The position numbers and the translations under genes were made by a program. Under the pieces are notes generated by a model. The model worked only from the letters and a program-made list of their open reading frames with translations. It had not been told where the DNA came from and did not search any database. 64,000 nt of DNA from Endotrypanum monterogeii (taxonomy: Eukaryota; Euglenozoa; Kinetoplastea; Trypanosomatida; Trypanosomatidae): positions 2,922,721-2,986,720 of the forward strand of contig CM007320.1 in NCBI GenBank assembly GCA_000333855.2. The letters are read 5' to 3'. This document shows positions 51,466 through 62,039 of this stretch, in pieces. Positions within the stretch are counted from its first letter, which is position 1, and each line of letters begins with the position of its first letter.

Positions 51466-52039
51466 GATCCCATTGCTGAGAAACCATGATGATATAGACG
51501 AATTTATATTCGAAACACAGGCGCAGGTAAACAACCCTTCTCGAATAGGTGGACACAGTTCACTTGCAGTGATACTCCCTTCCCCCATTTTTTTGTAAAA
51601 AAAAATGGGAAGAGAATGAACGAATTCGTCCGTTGGGTGCTTGAAATTCTTCCACAATATGTTCTGAGGGGAGCTGGGCTTTGAATGTGTATATGAGGAA
51701 TGGAGTGATCGCCAGTTCCCAGCCCACACATTCGGTTTCTCACCGAAAAAAATGCCCTTTTTGTGTGTATGTGTGTGTGTGTGTGTGTGTGTGTCTGTTG
51801 CTTCCTCCGGGTGCCTGTGTCGCGTATTCTTTCGACCGATAAGTGACCCTCGATATTATGGACAGAATCGTTTTTTTTCCAGTTTGAAAAGCATTAAAAA
51901 TATATATATATTTTCGTCTTGTTCCTCTTTTGGACAACGGTTTATTTTTATCAGAACTCCAATATCCTCACACTTGCGCAAGAGGCCGCATCTGATGCAG
52001 TTCTGGTGTATGTCATATACGATCTTTGTCGTCTAGTAT

Positions 52040-53020
52040 AAAAATGATATGCCATCGAATGAATTCATGGCTCAAAGTCGCTCCCCTGTTTATATTTTGC
52101 GGCCAATTCTCGTATGCCTTTCAGCGCTATTCATGACAAGAAGACCTGCACACACCACTTGCTTCATAGACCAGGGGGAAAAAAAAAAGATCGGCGACAG
52201 TAATACGAGCCCAAAGAAAAGAGTGCCCCTGCTTCAGAGAAGTGGCCCTCGAATAAATTCCGCTCTACTAGCTCTTGCCGTCTCCTCTCTCTCCCCACAG
52301 GTGAACCCTAAAGACACCATAGGTGGTGTAGGTTCGGGGGTTTCCTGTCGCATTCCCGACACTCAAACCTTGCAAGTCCACCCTAGATCTCCTAACATCT
52401 GCATACGTCGGTCGCATGTATCAGACTGCTCTCACCCACGCCGTACACGACATCCCGCGGCGCTTCCATTGATGCCTCTTTGAGGGAGAAAGCTTGGGAT
52501 CAGTGCGACTGTCCGCTCTCAAGCACCGCCACATCATACATTGCAACGGCACAGAAGCGATGACGCCTTTCAGGCCCCGTTGCAATGTGCTGGCCCTTTA
52601 TGAGAGTGGCGCACAGGATGTCGTAACGCTTATCGCAGGGGGTTGGCACACTCATCACACGTGTTGACATGAGCTGCTACATTGTCGCGCGCGATGCATT
52701 CCGCAAGGGGAAATTGTGTGATTCTAGCCGCAACTTCTCGTACAACACCTGCGTAGCACTCCGGGCACAACGCCAGGTTGACCGCTCCGACAGCAAAGTC
52801 ACGCGGAGTGGACAGTTCCCCCTAGAGAAAATAGTGACACGGAGTGCACTAGTGCGGGGGGGGGGGGGAGCAGGAACTCACAATGCTAGTGCAGTGTCCA
52901 TCGCGGTGTTGGGGTGTGAGTGTGGTTTAGGTCCGAGGATAAAAAGCACAACTGCCTTCTCATCCGAACAGTTATCTGTATGCATTACCCTCATGAAAGC
53001 AATTTTTCTCCCTCTTTAAA
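52040..53020. other. Ordinary-complexity island inside the 9.7-kb spacer
   Basis: About 1 kb with balanced base composition, unlike the purine-rich sequence around it. Two ATG frames are open on the plus strand (52049-52483, 144 codons; 52669-53019, 116 codons), against the direction of the cluster, and no minus-strand frame over 60 codons is seen across it. A perfect 12-bp hairpin lies between them. Possible readings are a degenerate retroposon (SIDER-like), a non-coding RNA or a decayed gene. I recognise none of these with certainty. Confidence 0.5.
52538..52588. other. 12-bp perfect inverted repeat (hairpin)
   Basis: Arms ACATTGCAACGG (52538-52549) and CCGTTGCAATGT (52577-52588) are exact reverse complements around a 27-base loop. 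The loop itself has a short GCG/CGC pairing. It is strong enough to fold in RNA from either strand. Confidence 0.85.
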
Positions 53021-53275
53021 CAGAAAGGTCTAGTCTACAAGAGCACAAAATGCAGTCACTGATAAGTAAATGGGTGGAGATGTAAGAGGTGAGGGGGGGG
53101 GGAAGTCGAAATGAAGGAAGGAGTAGCACACCGGGTACAGAAAAAAAAAGATACACGGAAAGCGACAGTTCTCCACCGACAAACACATACATACAGCCAG
53201 GCACAGGCACACAAACAAAACAAAACAAAAAATAAAGAAAACGAAATCAAAAATGAAAAGAAAAAGTAAAAAGGT

Positions 53276-53309
<34 letters not shown>

Positions 53310-54288
53310 ACGGGCAAATATTGAAATTACATATAAACATTACAAATACAACAGACCAGACCAGAGAAGCACAGACTCGCATCAGAATTCTAACTAATCG
53401 TAAACATCAACTGCTGTTTTGATATGTGTGAGTGTGTGAGTATTTTCCTTTGCTTGACGGCAAGCTGCGCAGCCAAGTAAACAGAAAAAAAAAAAACGGA
53501 GGGTTGGCGTGAGGAGTAGAGGACGAAGGCACGAGGTACAAAAGCGCGGCCCAGATAATAATAATAAAAACTTATAAAGCAAACGAAACGCTTCTGCAGG
53601 TAAGCCTAAATCAAAACAAGAGCCACGTTTGGTAACGCTACCACAGTCGGAACTCATTCACATGAGCTTTAAAATGAACATATGAGTCCTTGACCTCAGA
53701 AAAGGAAGGAAAGTGTAGTACGTGAGAAATAAGGAGGACGATGGAGGGTACATGGAGGGACGGAGGACCAAGTGAACAAGAAAAAAAAAAGAGGGGGCTT
53801 CAATGACGATTTATTGCCAAAGGGACACAAATCATGATGCGGGGAGCAGAATTTTACTTGTCGAGGCTCTCATGTTTGTTGGTGATAATATGTCCACAAG
53901 GAAGGGGGGTTGAGGCAGAGGTAGTCACATGGCTGCTTTTGTGTTCGGTTTTCCAAATACGAGCAGTGAAATTGCATGCAGAACGCTCCTCGATGTGCCG
54001 TGCAACGCTCCCCTCCCATCTCCCGTTTTCGTTGCATGTAGTCCTTACATCGGTAGCAAAAACACAAATTATCCGCCAGATACCTCCTCCTTGGAACCTT
54101 CTTGTTTTTTTTCCTCCTGTGCGTGTGCCTATGTGTATCAGTCTGCGTGCGTATATTCTGTGTGTTTCTTGCTGTTTGCACACTTCCCCTCCTCTCGTCT
54201 AGATGCCAACACCCATCCAAACAATAAAAATTTAAAAAAATTCAACGAGAGACATTTACAGAAAGAGTACCACCACGTAGGTGACGAG

Positions 54289-54290
<2 letters not shown>

Positions 54291-54322
<32 letters not shown>
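54291..54322. repeat. AC dinucleotide repeat
   Basis: Sixteen AC units directly followed by an A-run, in the 9.7-kb spacer. Confidence 0.9.
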
Positions 54323-54334
<12 letters not shown>

Positions 54335-56776
54335 GGAGGCGTACGAGTTCTAAGAAGTCAAAAAAAAAGTAAAAACGAAAACGAGCGAAATCAAAAAAAA
54401 AAAGAAGACCTACCTCTCCCTTCCCCTCCAATCGCCGCCTGAAGTCCTCTTCAGAAACAAAAACACACACACACATTCATGTGCGAGAGAAATCAATCGA
54501 GATGGTCAGACGACGCAGAGGAGGAGGAAATGAGGTTGCTGAATCGGCAGAGAAGAGAGAGGGAAGGGTGAGGGGGAGAAGAAAAACAACAGAACACGCA
54601 GATAGCAGGCATACACACAGACAAATAGTAAAGCACTCTAATGTGCTTTATGTATCGTCTTGCGAGCGAAAAATCCGCGATGAGGAGATGCTCCTTGACA
54701 GCTTCTCTCCTTTTTTACCACAACTGGGATCTCTTCCCACCCCCTTTATTACACTCTAGGGAACACACACTACGTTTTTTTTCTGATATTTTGCACCTTG
54801 TTTTTCCCCTTTATTCTCAGAGGTTGGAACACCTGATATGCTGCATATGAAAAGTACAGTTTCCGGGTACTAGTGAGCAGACGTGCAAGCGAACCCATAT
54901 ATATATATACACACACACACACCAAGAAAAAAAAAGGAGGGTTCAGTGGCGCGTAGACGGAAATACTGGAAGGTAAAACGGCAGCGAAATTAGCAGATAT
55001 TTTGTACGAGGCGCGCATCATGGTTATAGGAAGAGGAGGAGACAAAACAACAACAAAAAAAAAACGACGTGTGGCCCCAAAGCGTCAAGAATCGTCTTCA
55101 ATCATTGCTCAGCCTGCGGATGTACATTCACCTACAGCTTCTCCCAAGAAAACGAGTCGTAAAAAAAAAAAAAACGAAGGTGGGAAATTCAGCACAGAAA
55201 GGAAATGCTTCTCGGGTGTTTCATCTATCACAAGCAGAGAAAACTAATCTTTTTGAAAGGAAAAAAAGTAGTTAGGGGTACGTCTGAAAACCACTGTACC
55301 TAATGATGGAAGGGGGGGGGTGAGGCAGCTGGAGGAGTTAGTCGGGGGAGGGGGAAGAGGTTCAAGGCTGAACGGTGAGGATAAACATAGTGCCCCCATA
55401 GACACGTGCGTACACAAGAGAAAAATGAAAAAAAGAGACATGCGGGCACACTATTCTCCATAACCGGCGCTACACTAAATGATGTGTATAGACGGCTTTC
55501 AGCGCTGTTTCTGCCTCCTCCGAAAACGACATACTGCCTACGCTGAGTAATGAAAAAAAAAAAAAACGGCAGGGTGGCGCACCCATAATCTCACCCAAGA
55601 GGCCGCGTTGCCACCAACGACATACCATACAGACACAAACACAAATGGAAAGCAAAAACAGTAACCAAAGCCTATACAATAGGCAAAATCGAAACGAAAT
55701 GGTGGACGATGTGTGTGTGCACGAAAAGACGCGCAGGCATTTCTTGTCAGAAGGCATATGTGGGGTAGAAGAAAAAATAGCACCCCCCCCCTTTCAAAGG
55801 GCGGCAAAAAGGTACAGGCAAGAGTTCTGCTGATGTTTTCTTGTTTTGCTTCTTTTTTTTTTACGCCTGGCGCACACACCTTCGATAATATCCTCTCAGG
55901 GAAGGGCTGCTTCCTGTGTTCTATATACATTTGTACAGCCCATGCTCGCCCCCCTTATTTGTCATCGGAAAAGAGCAAGCAGACACACAGCCCTTGCCTC
56001 ATAGACAAGCATTCATCATGAGAGGGAGGATGTGTAAAAAACAACAGAGGGAGAAGAACAGCGGAAAAGTGTCATACACGGCCGCTGGTGGCCTCACCAG
56101 ATCATATATAACAATGGTCTTGCTCTCGGAATATGTATGTCTGTATGCAGAGGTAAGGGAGAAGCCGAATAGGGGAGGGGGGAAGAAGAAGGGACAGAGA
56201 TCTGAAGGGGGGGAGTCATGAAATACAATCCACGGTGGGAGCGGCACAAATTAGATGTGAGTACGTATACACTCTTAGAAGAAACAAAAACAGACAAATG
56301 TTTACCAGGATGGCACCAGTCAACACGCGGCGCACAAACACAGCAATGAGAGACATGAAATAAACAAACGTGTGTGGCTAATACACATCACCCTCGTCAC
56401 CAAGTGAGAAAGGGTGTGGCAGCGCTCACTGCTCTTTGGGCACGCGCGGGTACGGTGAGGCTCTGCCACAGGATACGACGACGACACATGAAGGCAATGG
56501 TGGGGGAAGAAAACCGGAAAGAAGAGTGCAGCAATACACAGGAACAGTTTTGTGGACACCCCCACCAACAGAGACGCGAACGAAGTCCAGGGAAAAGTAC
56601 ACACATCGCTCCAGTAGCTGAACAGGAAATAGTAGTATCCAAGAACACATTCGCAGCCTACTAAAAAAACGCTATCGCTGAGATCATCTTTACTGCAGTG
56701 CATGCCTCTGCAGCTGCTCTGGATTGTCGCAGTCACCTCGCGCATGCTCACCAAATCGGCTACTTTCTCAAGGTGT

Positions 56777-56779
<3 letters not shown>

Positions 56780-56807
<28 letters not shown>
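56780..56807. repeat. TA dinucleotide repeat
   Basis: Twenty-eight bases of alternating A and T ten bases downstream of the PSP1 gene stop codon, so at the start of its 3' UTR. Confidence 0.9.
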
Positions 56808-56810
<3 letters not shown>

Positions 56811-56817
56811 TCTTCTA

Positions 56818-57810
56818 TTAATACATCGCAGCACACGAAACCGGGTAAGTTAAGACGACCTCGGCGCCTTCGTGTATTGCCAGCTCGTCCACCAGCTTGT
56901 CGACGAGATTTTTGTCGCCGAAGACCTTCACAAGGAACGTAAGGGCGCTGAGGTCGAGCAGCCACTCTGCATCAAGGAATTGAACAGGAACTTCGTGCTC
57001 CGCAGCCAGCTTCCGCGCGTTAGCCAGCGATCTCAAATCGTGATTCCGGAGGTCTAGTTTTGTCTCCTTATCGAAGTCACGCGCGTGGCGCAGTAAGCGC
57101 GGCACCGTCAGTAACTCCTCGGGAGAGAGGTAGTTGGGGTCCATGTTGTCTTCCGTATAAAAGGTGATCGGCTTGGCAGTGGTAATGGCACTGACGAGGC
57201 CCATGTGCAGACTGTTGTTACTCGGGTACTGCACAACAACCATGTCGCCGGTGAACGTACGAAACGGGGCGATGAACCAGGCAGAACCAAAACGGAAGTT
57301 GACCGAAGCGTATCGGATAACAGACGGCGCGGCAGTGGTCACCGTCGCCAGGCCAGCGGTGGCCAGAGGGCGTGAGTGGGTTCCTGTGACCGAGAAGCCA
57401 GAAGGGACCACGGAGTGGGCATCTTTTGGGTAGTTGCTACCAGATTCGCTACTCGCCTCGCTCACACCATCGTCGTTGCTGCTCTCTGGCGTATTCGCGC
57501 TTTTGGTGAAGGAGGCATCTAGATGCTGCAGAGGCGGGGTGGGGCAGCTGGAACTATACGTGCTCCCTAGTCTCTTCACAGCAACGCCCTTGCTTCCCTT
57601 GGTGGGCTGCCCTTTCGCGTGCGAGCCGTTCAAACCCTTGTCCTCGTCAGCCAGGACATTGTAAATGTAGCGGAAGGACTCCGCAGCTCTCTCGCGGTCC
57701 TTTTCTTGGAGAAGAGCAAAAGCGTACGGGTTGTGACGGTAACTAGACACAGATTGGGTTTGCAGCTCTTGTGAGAGGCTGAGAACGTTTGGCGAAGCGG
57801 TGGTGGTCAT
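56818..57810 (-). CDS. PSP1 C-terminal domain protein
   Basis: A 330-residue protein. The N-terminal 150 residues are Ser/Thr/Asn-rich and likely disordered. A conserved region begins around 165 with YASVNFRFGSAWFIAPF and FTGDMVVVQYPSNNSLHMGLV. The PSP1 C-terminal domain follows at about 240-325: LRNHDLRSLANARKLAAEHE, then VPVQFLDAEWLLDLSALTFL and KVFGDKNLVDKLVDELAIHEG, which is the family's final alpha-beta block. In trypanosomatids PSP1-domain proteins bind RNA; the Crithidia proteins RBP33 and RBP45, which act on cell-cycle mRNAs, carry this domain. An mRNA-binding role is thus probable but inferred. The open frame starts 102 codons upstream inside a Phe/Ser/Leu-rich translation of the pyrimidine tract; ATG 57810 after the acceptor is preferred. 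Confidence 0.82.
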   Translation of the reverse strand: MTTTASPNVLSLSQELQTQSVSSYRHNPYAFALLQEKDRERAAESFRYIYNVLADEDKGLNGSHAKGQPTKGSKGVAVKRLGSTYSSSCPTPPLQHLDASFTKSANTPESSNDDGVSEASSESGSNYPKDAHSVVPSGFSVTGTHSRPLATAGLATVTTAAPSVIRYASVNFRFGSAWFIAPFRTFTGDMVVVQYPSNNSLHMGLVSAITTAKPITFYTEDNMDPNYLSPEELLTVPRLLRHARDFDKETKLDLRNHDLRSLANARKLAAEHEVPVQFLDAEWLLDLSALTFLVKVFGDKNLVDKLVDELAIHEGAEVVLTYPVSCAAMY

Positions 57811-58376
57811 GGTATCTGTCTTGGTCCGCGTGTGTGTATGTTTTGCTCTTGGTTGGTTATCTTCTGCAACTTCTTTGTGAATACAGAGGTAGCTGTAGTA
57901 CTTTGCCGCAGAGGCTCGAGAGAATTGCTGGGGGAGGGAGGAGGAAGGGGGTCGGCAGAAATAAAACACTTCTATAAATTGTACGCCCCAACAAATCAAG
58001 TCCACAGAGGAAAGACGGAGACCGAATGCCGTCAAGGGAAGAAGGCCGAGGGAAAAGAGCAGAGAAGGCTGAGGAGGAGAAACGAAAGAAAGTGAAGAAA
58101 AAAAAAGTGTAGCCACCCGTAAGCGGGAGACGAATTGCGCACACGCTCAGGAAGCAAAGACAACCACTTGACGGTATAATGGTTTCAGCTCACGATATTT
58201 CGATGAAATATGTGCGCACCGCACATTGCAGTGGGGAAAAAGCAAGTGTAGAAAAGTACAGAAGCGACGCGCACAATACACATGCCCCGAAATAATAATA
58301 ATAATAAATCTCTATATATATATATATATAGATAGATAGATATATAATTGCACAGCTTTGATTCCCTTTGCATGAT
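57811..58376. other. Spacer between PSP1 and delta-tubulin genes
   Basis: 566 bases, minus-transcribed: the delta-tubulin 3' UTR with a TA repeat near 58314-58347, then the pyrimidine tract of the PSP1 gene. No gene seen. Confidence 0.6.
57928..57960 (-). promoter_or_regulatory. Candidate trans-splice acceptor for the PSP1-domain gene
   Basis: A strong CT tract on the minus strand (57960-57933) ends CCCCCAG with AG at 57929-57928. The 5' UTR would be about 117 nt. It removes the upstream part of the longer open frame. Confidence 0.6.
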
Positions 58377-60068
58377 CTAAACGCGGTACGCAGCGGCTGT
58401 GTCATATAAAACGCCAGCGGCGTCCCGGAGTTCCTCCTTGGAGACCCCATACCGCTCGAAGTGGTGCACAAAAGCGCCGACGTTGAGCTGCTCTTCTGCA
58501 CGGCAGGCGGCATCCGCAAGTGCCTCGCCCACTGCAGGAGTGGAGCCGTACAACGTGACGCTGTGGTCTGGCCGAGAACAAGACAACGAAGAGCGCCACT
58601 CCTCAACTGGTGTAACAAAAAGCGATGTCATCGGAAACGGTGTCGCAGCACTTTCAGCCATCAGGTTGCGAAGCTCCCGAATACCGTCGGAGCTCGCTGA
58701 GAGCCCGCGGAGGACCCATAAGCAGCTTCTGGGCTGCATGAAAAACGCAGAGGCGTCCGCCAGCGGGACAGCGGCTCGTTTGTCCCCTGGGGGAAAAAGT
58801 CGAGGTGTCGTCCCTGGAGACAGCGCACTCGATGTGGTAAAGGTACATTTCGCGGTTCGAGCACCCTCGCTAAGTGCGGACGCCCACGTACTGGCTCCGG
58901 TGCTCCTCCTCTGTGAGACCAATGTACCGGTGAAAAACTTCATAACAGGATCCAGTGAAAGGGTCTCGACGACATCGCTGGAAGTAGCGTACCGCTGGGG
59001 CGCAGTACCTTCTGCGACGGAGCGATGCACCCCGCTCCCCAAGATGCCTCTTCCAAATCCACTGCCGGGGCCCAGAATGCGATGTTTAGACACATCTTTT
59101 TGGGGGGAGGGGACAGTGTAGAGAAGCTGCGGTAGATAAAGTGGAGTGAGCAACTCCGTGATGCGCTGGTTTATGAGAGGAAAAGATACCTCCCCACCGT
59201 CTTTGAAGCCGTGATTTGCGCGGACGCTCTGGAGCTCTTCTGCGATGGCGTCATTTGAAACCATAAAGACACCATCAGCCAGGTCTCGTAGCGCGCTACA
59301 TGCCATGAGAACATTGTACCACTGCGTCACCACCTCCCCACAACGGAAAGGCCACACGACCGAGTGCAGCAACGTCGCACGTGGGAACATGTTCTTGATT
59401 TCCTCCGCCACAAGACAACTAACACCAGACCCAGTTCCCCCAGCGATGCTGTGAAGCACGTGAAAAGTCGAGACAACAGTGCCCTCCTGTTCGCTCTCCC
59501 GACGAAGACACTCGACAATCGCCTCGCGACGGCTTTGTCCCTGTTGATGATACCCAAAAGCCCAGTTGTTGGCGCTACCCTCCCCACGAGTCACACACTG
59601 CTGTGGTGCCAGCGAGTAGAAGTGGCGTTGAGAAGACTGTGCTGGGGAGTGCGAAGAGGAGAGCGGTGCGTCCGACCCCACTTCCCCGTTTGCACGCCTT
59701 ATTGTGAGGTCGATCACTTTTGGCTCCATGTCCACCAACACACATCGCGGCTGGGGCAGGGTAGTGTCCATCGAGGCACGCTCCCCTTCTTGCGCGTAGT
59801 AGGAAAGTGAGTAGTAGTGCTGACGCCCAAGGCGGCGAGACGCATCAGTAGAATCACTTGCAGGCACTGTCGCAGAGTCGGTCGGCGCGAATCGTTGCGG
59901 CTGGCGCCGCATTCGCGTTGTCGGGAGCGCTGGCCGGAAGTTCACCGCTGAAACACGCATTTGGTAGGCCTCATCACGACTCGCCTCCGCCTCAGATGCG
60001 ATGGCGTCAAGAAATGTCGTTCCAACCTGATTGCCGCACTGCCCTACAAACACATGGACAGTGGCCAT
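58377..60068 (-). CDS. Delta-tubulin
   Basis: A 563-residue tubulin-family protein. GQCGNQVG (9-16) is the N-terminal nucleotide loop, and the tubulin signature GGTGSG is at 210-215. VLVDMEPKVID (110-120) and SANNWAFGY (165-173) are features of delta-tubulin rather than alpha, beta, gamma or epsilon. The C-terminus (GAFVHHFERYGVSKEELRDA) is the helical tubulin tail region without an acidic EEY end. An extra Ser/Arg-rich stretch at about 45-105 pushes the signature some 70 residues further along than in alpha/beta-tubulin, and loops at 350-440 add more. Delta-tubulin acts at the basal body and is needed for triplet microtubules, so a role in the flagellar base fits. The open frame reaches a GTG nine codons upstream; ATG 60068 is preferred. 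Confidence 0.88.
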   Translation of the reverse strand: MATVHVFVGQCGNQVGTTFLDAIASEAEASRDEAYQMRVSAVNFRPALPTTRMRRQPQRFAPTDSATVPASDSTDASRRLGRQHYYSLSYYAQEGERASMDTTLPQPRCVLVDMEPKVIDLTIRRANGEVGSDAPLSSSHSPAQSSQRHFYSLAPQQCVTRGEGSANNWAFGYHQQGQSRREAIVECLRRESEQEGTVVSTFHVLHSIAGGTGSGVSCLVAEEIKNMFPRATLLHSVVWPFRCGEVVTQWYNVLMACSALRDLADGVFMVSNDAIAEELQSVRANHGFKDGGEVSFPLINQRITELLTPLYLPQLLYTVPSPQKDVSKHRILGPGSGFGRGILGSGVHRSVAEGTAPQRYATSSDVVETLSLDPVMKFFTGTLVSQRRSTGASTWASALSEGARTAKCTFTTSSALSPGTTPRLFPPGDKRAAVPLADASAFFMQPRSCLWVLRGLSASSDGIRELRNLMAESAATPFPMTSLFVTPVEEWRSSLSCSRPDHSVTLYGSTPAVGEALADAACRAEEQLNVGAFVHHFERYGVSKEELRDAAGVLYDTAAAYRV

Positions 60069-60108
60069 TCTTGCTAGAACGTGAATGTCCAACACACCTT
60101 CAACAGCA

Positions 60109-60127
60109 CTAAAAGGAAAACAAAAAA
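60109..60127 (-). promoter_or_regulatory. Candidate trans-splice acceptor for delta-tubulin
   Basis: On the minus strand TTTTTTTGTTTTCCTTTTAG puts AG at 60110-60109. The 5' UTR would be 40 nt before ATG 60068, and the GTG that opens the longer frame is in it. Confidence 0.6.
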
Positions 60128-61118
60128 ATTACAACACTGAGAGGGATATGAGCGTGCATGTATGTATAGAGGCAGCTTGGTAGGTAAAGGCAGCACACTA
60201 GGGGGGGGGGGGATCGGTGATATTTGCCTAACGCAGAAAAAAATGACCCTATATAGTTCTCTATGTATAGCTTACTACTGTTGTCTGGATGCGTGTATAT
60301 ATGCCGGTGTTCTTTTCCCGGTGGGGGAGGGGGGTAAGGGAATAAGCATGAAATACTGCTAAAATTTAGAAGCAGCTGGAACAATTAAAAAAATTTGTGT
60401 GACTACCCGTCTTCTTTCTCCTCACCCCTCCCTTCCCAAGAGCTAGCGCTGTATATAAATAAATGAGTGGAAGCCGCCGCGCTGCTGGGGCGTTTTGTGT
60501 GAAGAAAAAATATTTCGGTTAGAGTATAGCTGAGTCTTTGAGAACTCCTAAGCGTGTTTCGTGGTCACAACTTTTCCTCCAGAGAAAAGATCGTGTACTT
60601 CTGCGTTTGTGCAAAACGCAGTGGTATTTTTTTTTTTAGGGACCCTCGCAAGAGCAATGTCGAACCTGGTTTAGTTTCAGAGTGTCATCAACAGGTATTA
60701 TTTTTGTTCTGGGGGGTAAGTAAATAAATGTATATATATATATATATGCGAGTGGATGTTAGTGGTGATGTGTCTTTGAAAGGACGAGCGAAGTTCCTGC
60801 CTCGTCTGAATTTCTGGAAACGACATTTAAAAAAAATGAGAACGTCGTATGAAATGGAAAAAAAAAAAACAGATGCGAAGTGTAAACGAGGATAAGAGAT
60901 CCTTGGAGAAATTTCTCCCACAGTTTTGCATTCTAATCTCCAGACATTCCTCTAGTAGACTCGATGAGATCGTGTTTCTTGTGCTGAGTACATCTGCTCT
61001 GCAAAAGAAAGAAGCCCTTTCCATTCGCAGCAACACGAAAGGTAACCCAACATTCTTTTATTTTCTCCTTCGTGTTTCTCTCTGGGAGACATCTTACACT
61101 CTCGAGATTGATTACTTT

Positions 61119-62039
61119 TCAACCCTCACACGCCGCATCAATTACGAGGAGAGCGAAGTGTGCGTATGTATAGGTGCCGCCGTGTTTGTGTGTGAACTTG
61201 TCTCGTATCCTCGTAATCCCCTTCTCAGTCCAGTTAGTGCACGAAGCACATATAGGCAGATATATCTGAATATATAAATGATTTCTCAAAGGATGTCTTT
61301 CAGGTGAAGTGATCCGGCGCGGGCCTCTCTCATCACTGAGAACTACACAGCTCGGAGGGCTAAAAAAAAAAAAAAAACAAGAAAATGTAGTAGGTAGATG
61401 ATCACAAAATAGTCGTATCGATAACACAAATGCACCAAGGAGCGACGGAAAACAATCTAATTGTATGAGCGATAAAAAATGAAGCGGAAGCATCTCCACA
61501 TGAGCGAGGGCACACGCACACATACACCAATATTGAGGAGGTTGTTTCCCCACGGACTGGTCCCAGTGCTCGAGGAGCAAATGAGCACTGGGACCCCACT
61601 TGACACTCCCCACCACCCTCTTCCCTGTGAAATCTTCAGACTTCACAGATCGCACTCCGCAAGGGGTACACGTGCATTGCAGCGACGCAATCCCCTCTCC
61701 AAACAGTACGACGTCTGCGCGATACGTCTGAACATCAAATCTTTGCTGATTTACTTGAGTTTTATTTCTCCCAAAGGCGCTGCTCGACAGCTGCCGCCTT
61801 TCTCGAGGGGGATAAAACGTACCGAGAAACACAGAAATCAATGTTGGAGGCGGGGTGAAGTGCATCCAGGCTCTAGTGCAGCAATCCAGGCTGGGTGCAC
61901 TGTACACGAGTGCACACCCTCTGCTGCCCGATCTGAGACAACGCCCGATGGAAAGCAAATCTATCGGCCTTGACAGCTCTAGATGACACCAAGTTTTCTG
62001 GTACAATAAGTTTTTAATCATCTCAGCACACCAGATCAT
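61119..62039 (-). CDS. Orphan open reading frame (306 residues), doubtful
   Basis: An ATG frame of 306 codons. Nothing in it resembles a known family. A run of Phe (CFFFFFSPP) is the translation of a T-run on the minus strand near 61361-61375, followed by an AG. That looks like a splice acceptor in the middle of the frame, and the region beyond it is repetitive. The composition is rich in Cys, Leu and Ser, as chance frames in pyrimidine-rich DNA are. It is listed because 306 codons is long for a chance frame and because its first 180 codons lie in the ordinary-complexity island. Confidence 0.15.
   Translation of the reverse strand: MIWCAEMIKNLLYQKTWCHLELSRPIDLLSIGRCLRSGSRGCALVYSAPSLDCCTRAWMHFTPPPTLISVFLGTFYPPRERRQLSSSAFGRNKTQVNQQRFDVQTYRADVVLFGEGIASLQCTCTPCGVRSVKSEDFTGKRVVGSVKWGPSAHLLLEHWDQSVGKQPPQYWCMCACALAHVEMLPLHFLSLIQLDCFPSLLGAFVLSIRLFCDHLPTTFSCFFFFFSPPSCVVLSDERGPRRITSPERHPLRNHLYIQIYLPICASCTNWTEKGITRIRDKFTHKHGGTYTYAHFALLVIDAACEG
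61559..61595. other. 13-bp perfect inverted repeat (hairpin)
   Basis: Arms GGTCCCAGTGCTC (61559-61571) and GAGCACTGGGACC (61583-61595) are exact reverse complements around an 11-base loop. With eight or more G-C pairs it is the strongest hairpin noticed in the window. It lies inside an island of ordinary complexity. Confidence 0.88.

Larger units (their letters stand above)
47105..56817. other. 9.7-kb spacer without a recognisable gene
   Basis: The largest gene-free stretch. Most of it is purine-rich on the plus strand with many A-runs and TA/CA repeats. By orientation it is the 3' UTR side of the PSP1-domain gene plus the 5' side of the J-domain gene. It contains one plausible small ORF (51098-51370) and one island of ordinary complexity (about 52040-53020). 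A minus-strand ATG frame of 153 codons (56320-56781) sits just after the PSP1 stop but has no pyrimidine tract in front. No tRNA, snRNA or rRNA recognised. Confidence 0.6.

Noticed and set aside
56320..56781. Minus-strand ATG frame of 153 codons just after the PSP1 gene
   Set aside because: No pyrimidine tract or acceptor between it and the PSP1 stop; a TA repeat lies there instead. Kept as part of the 3' UTR.
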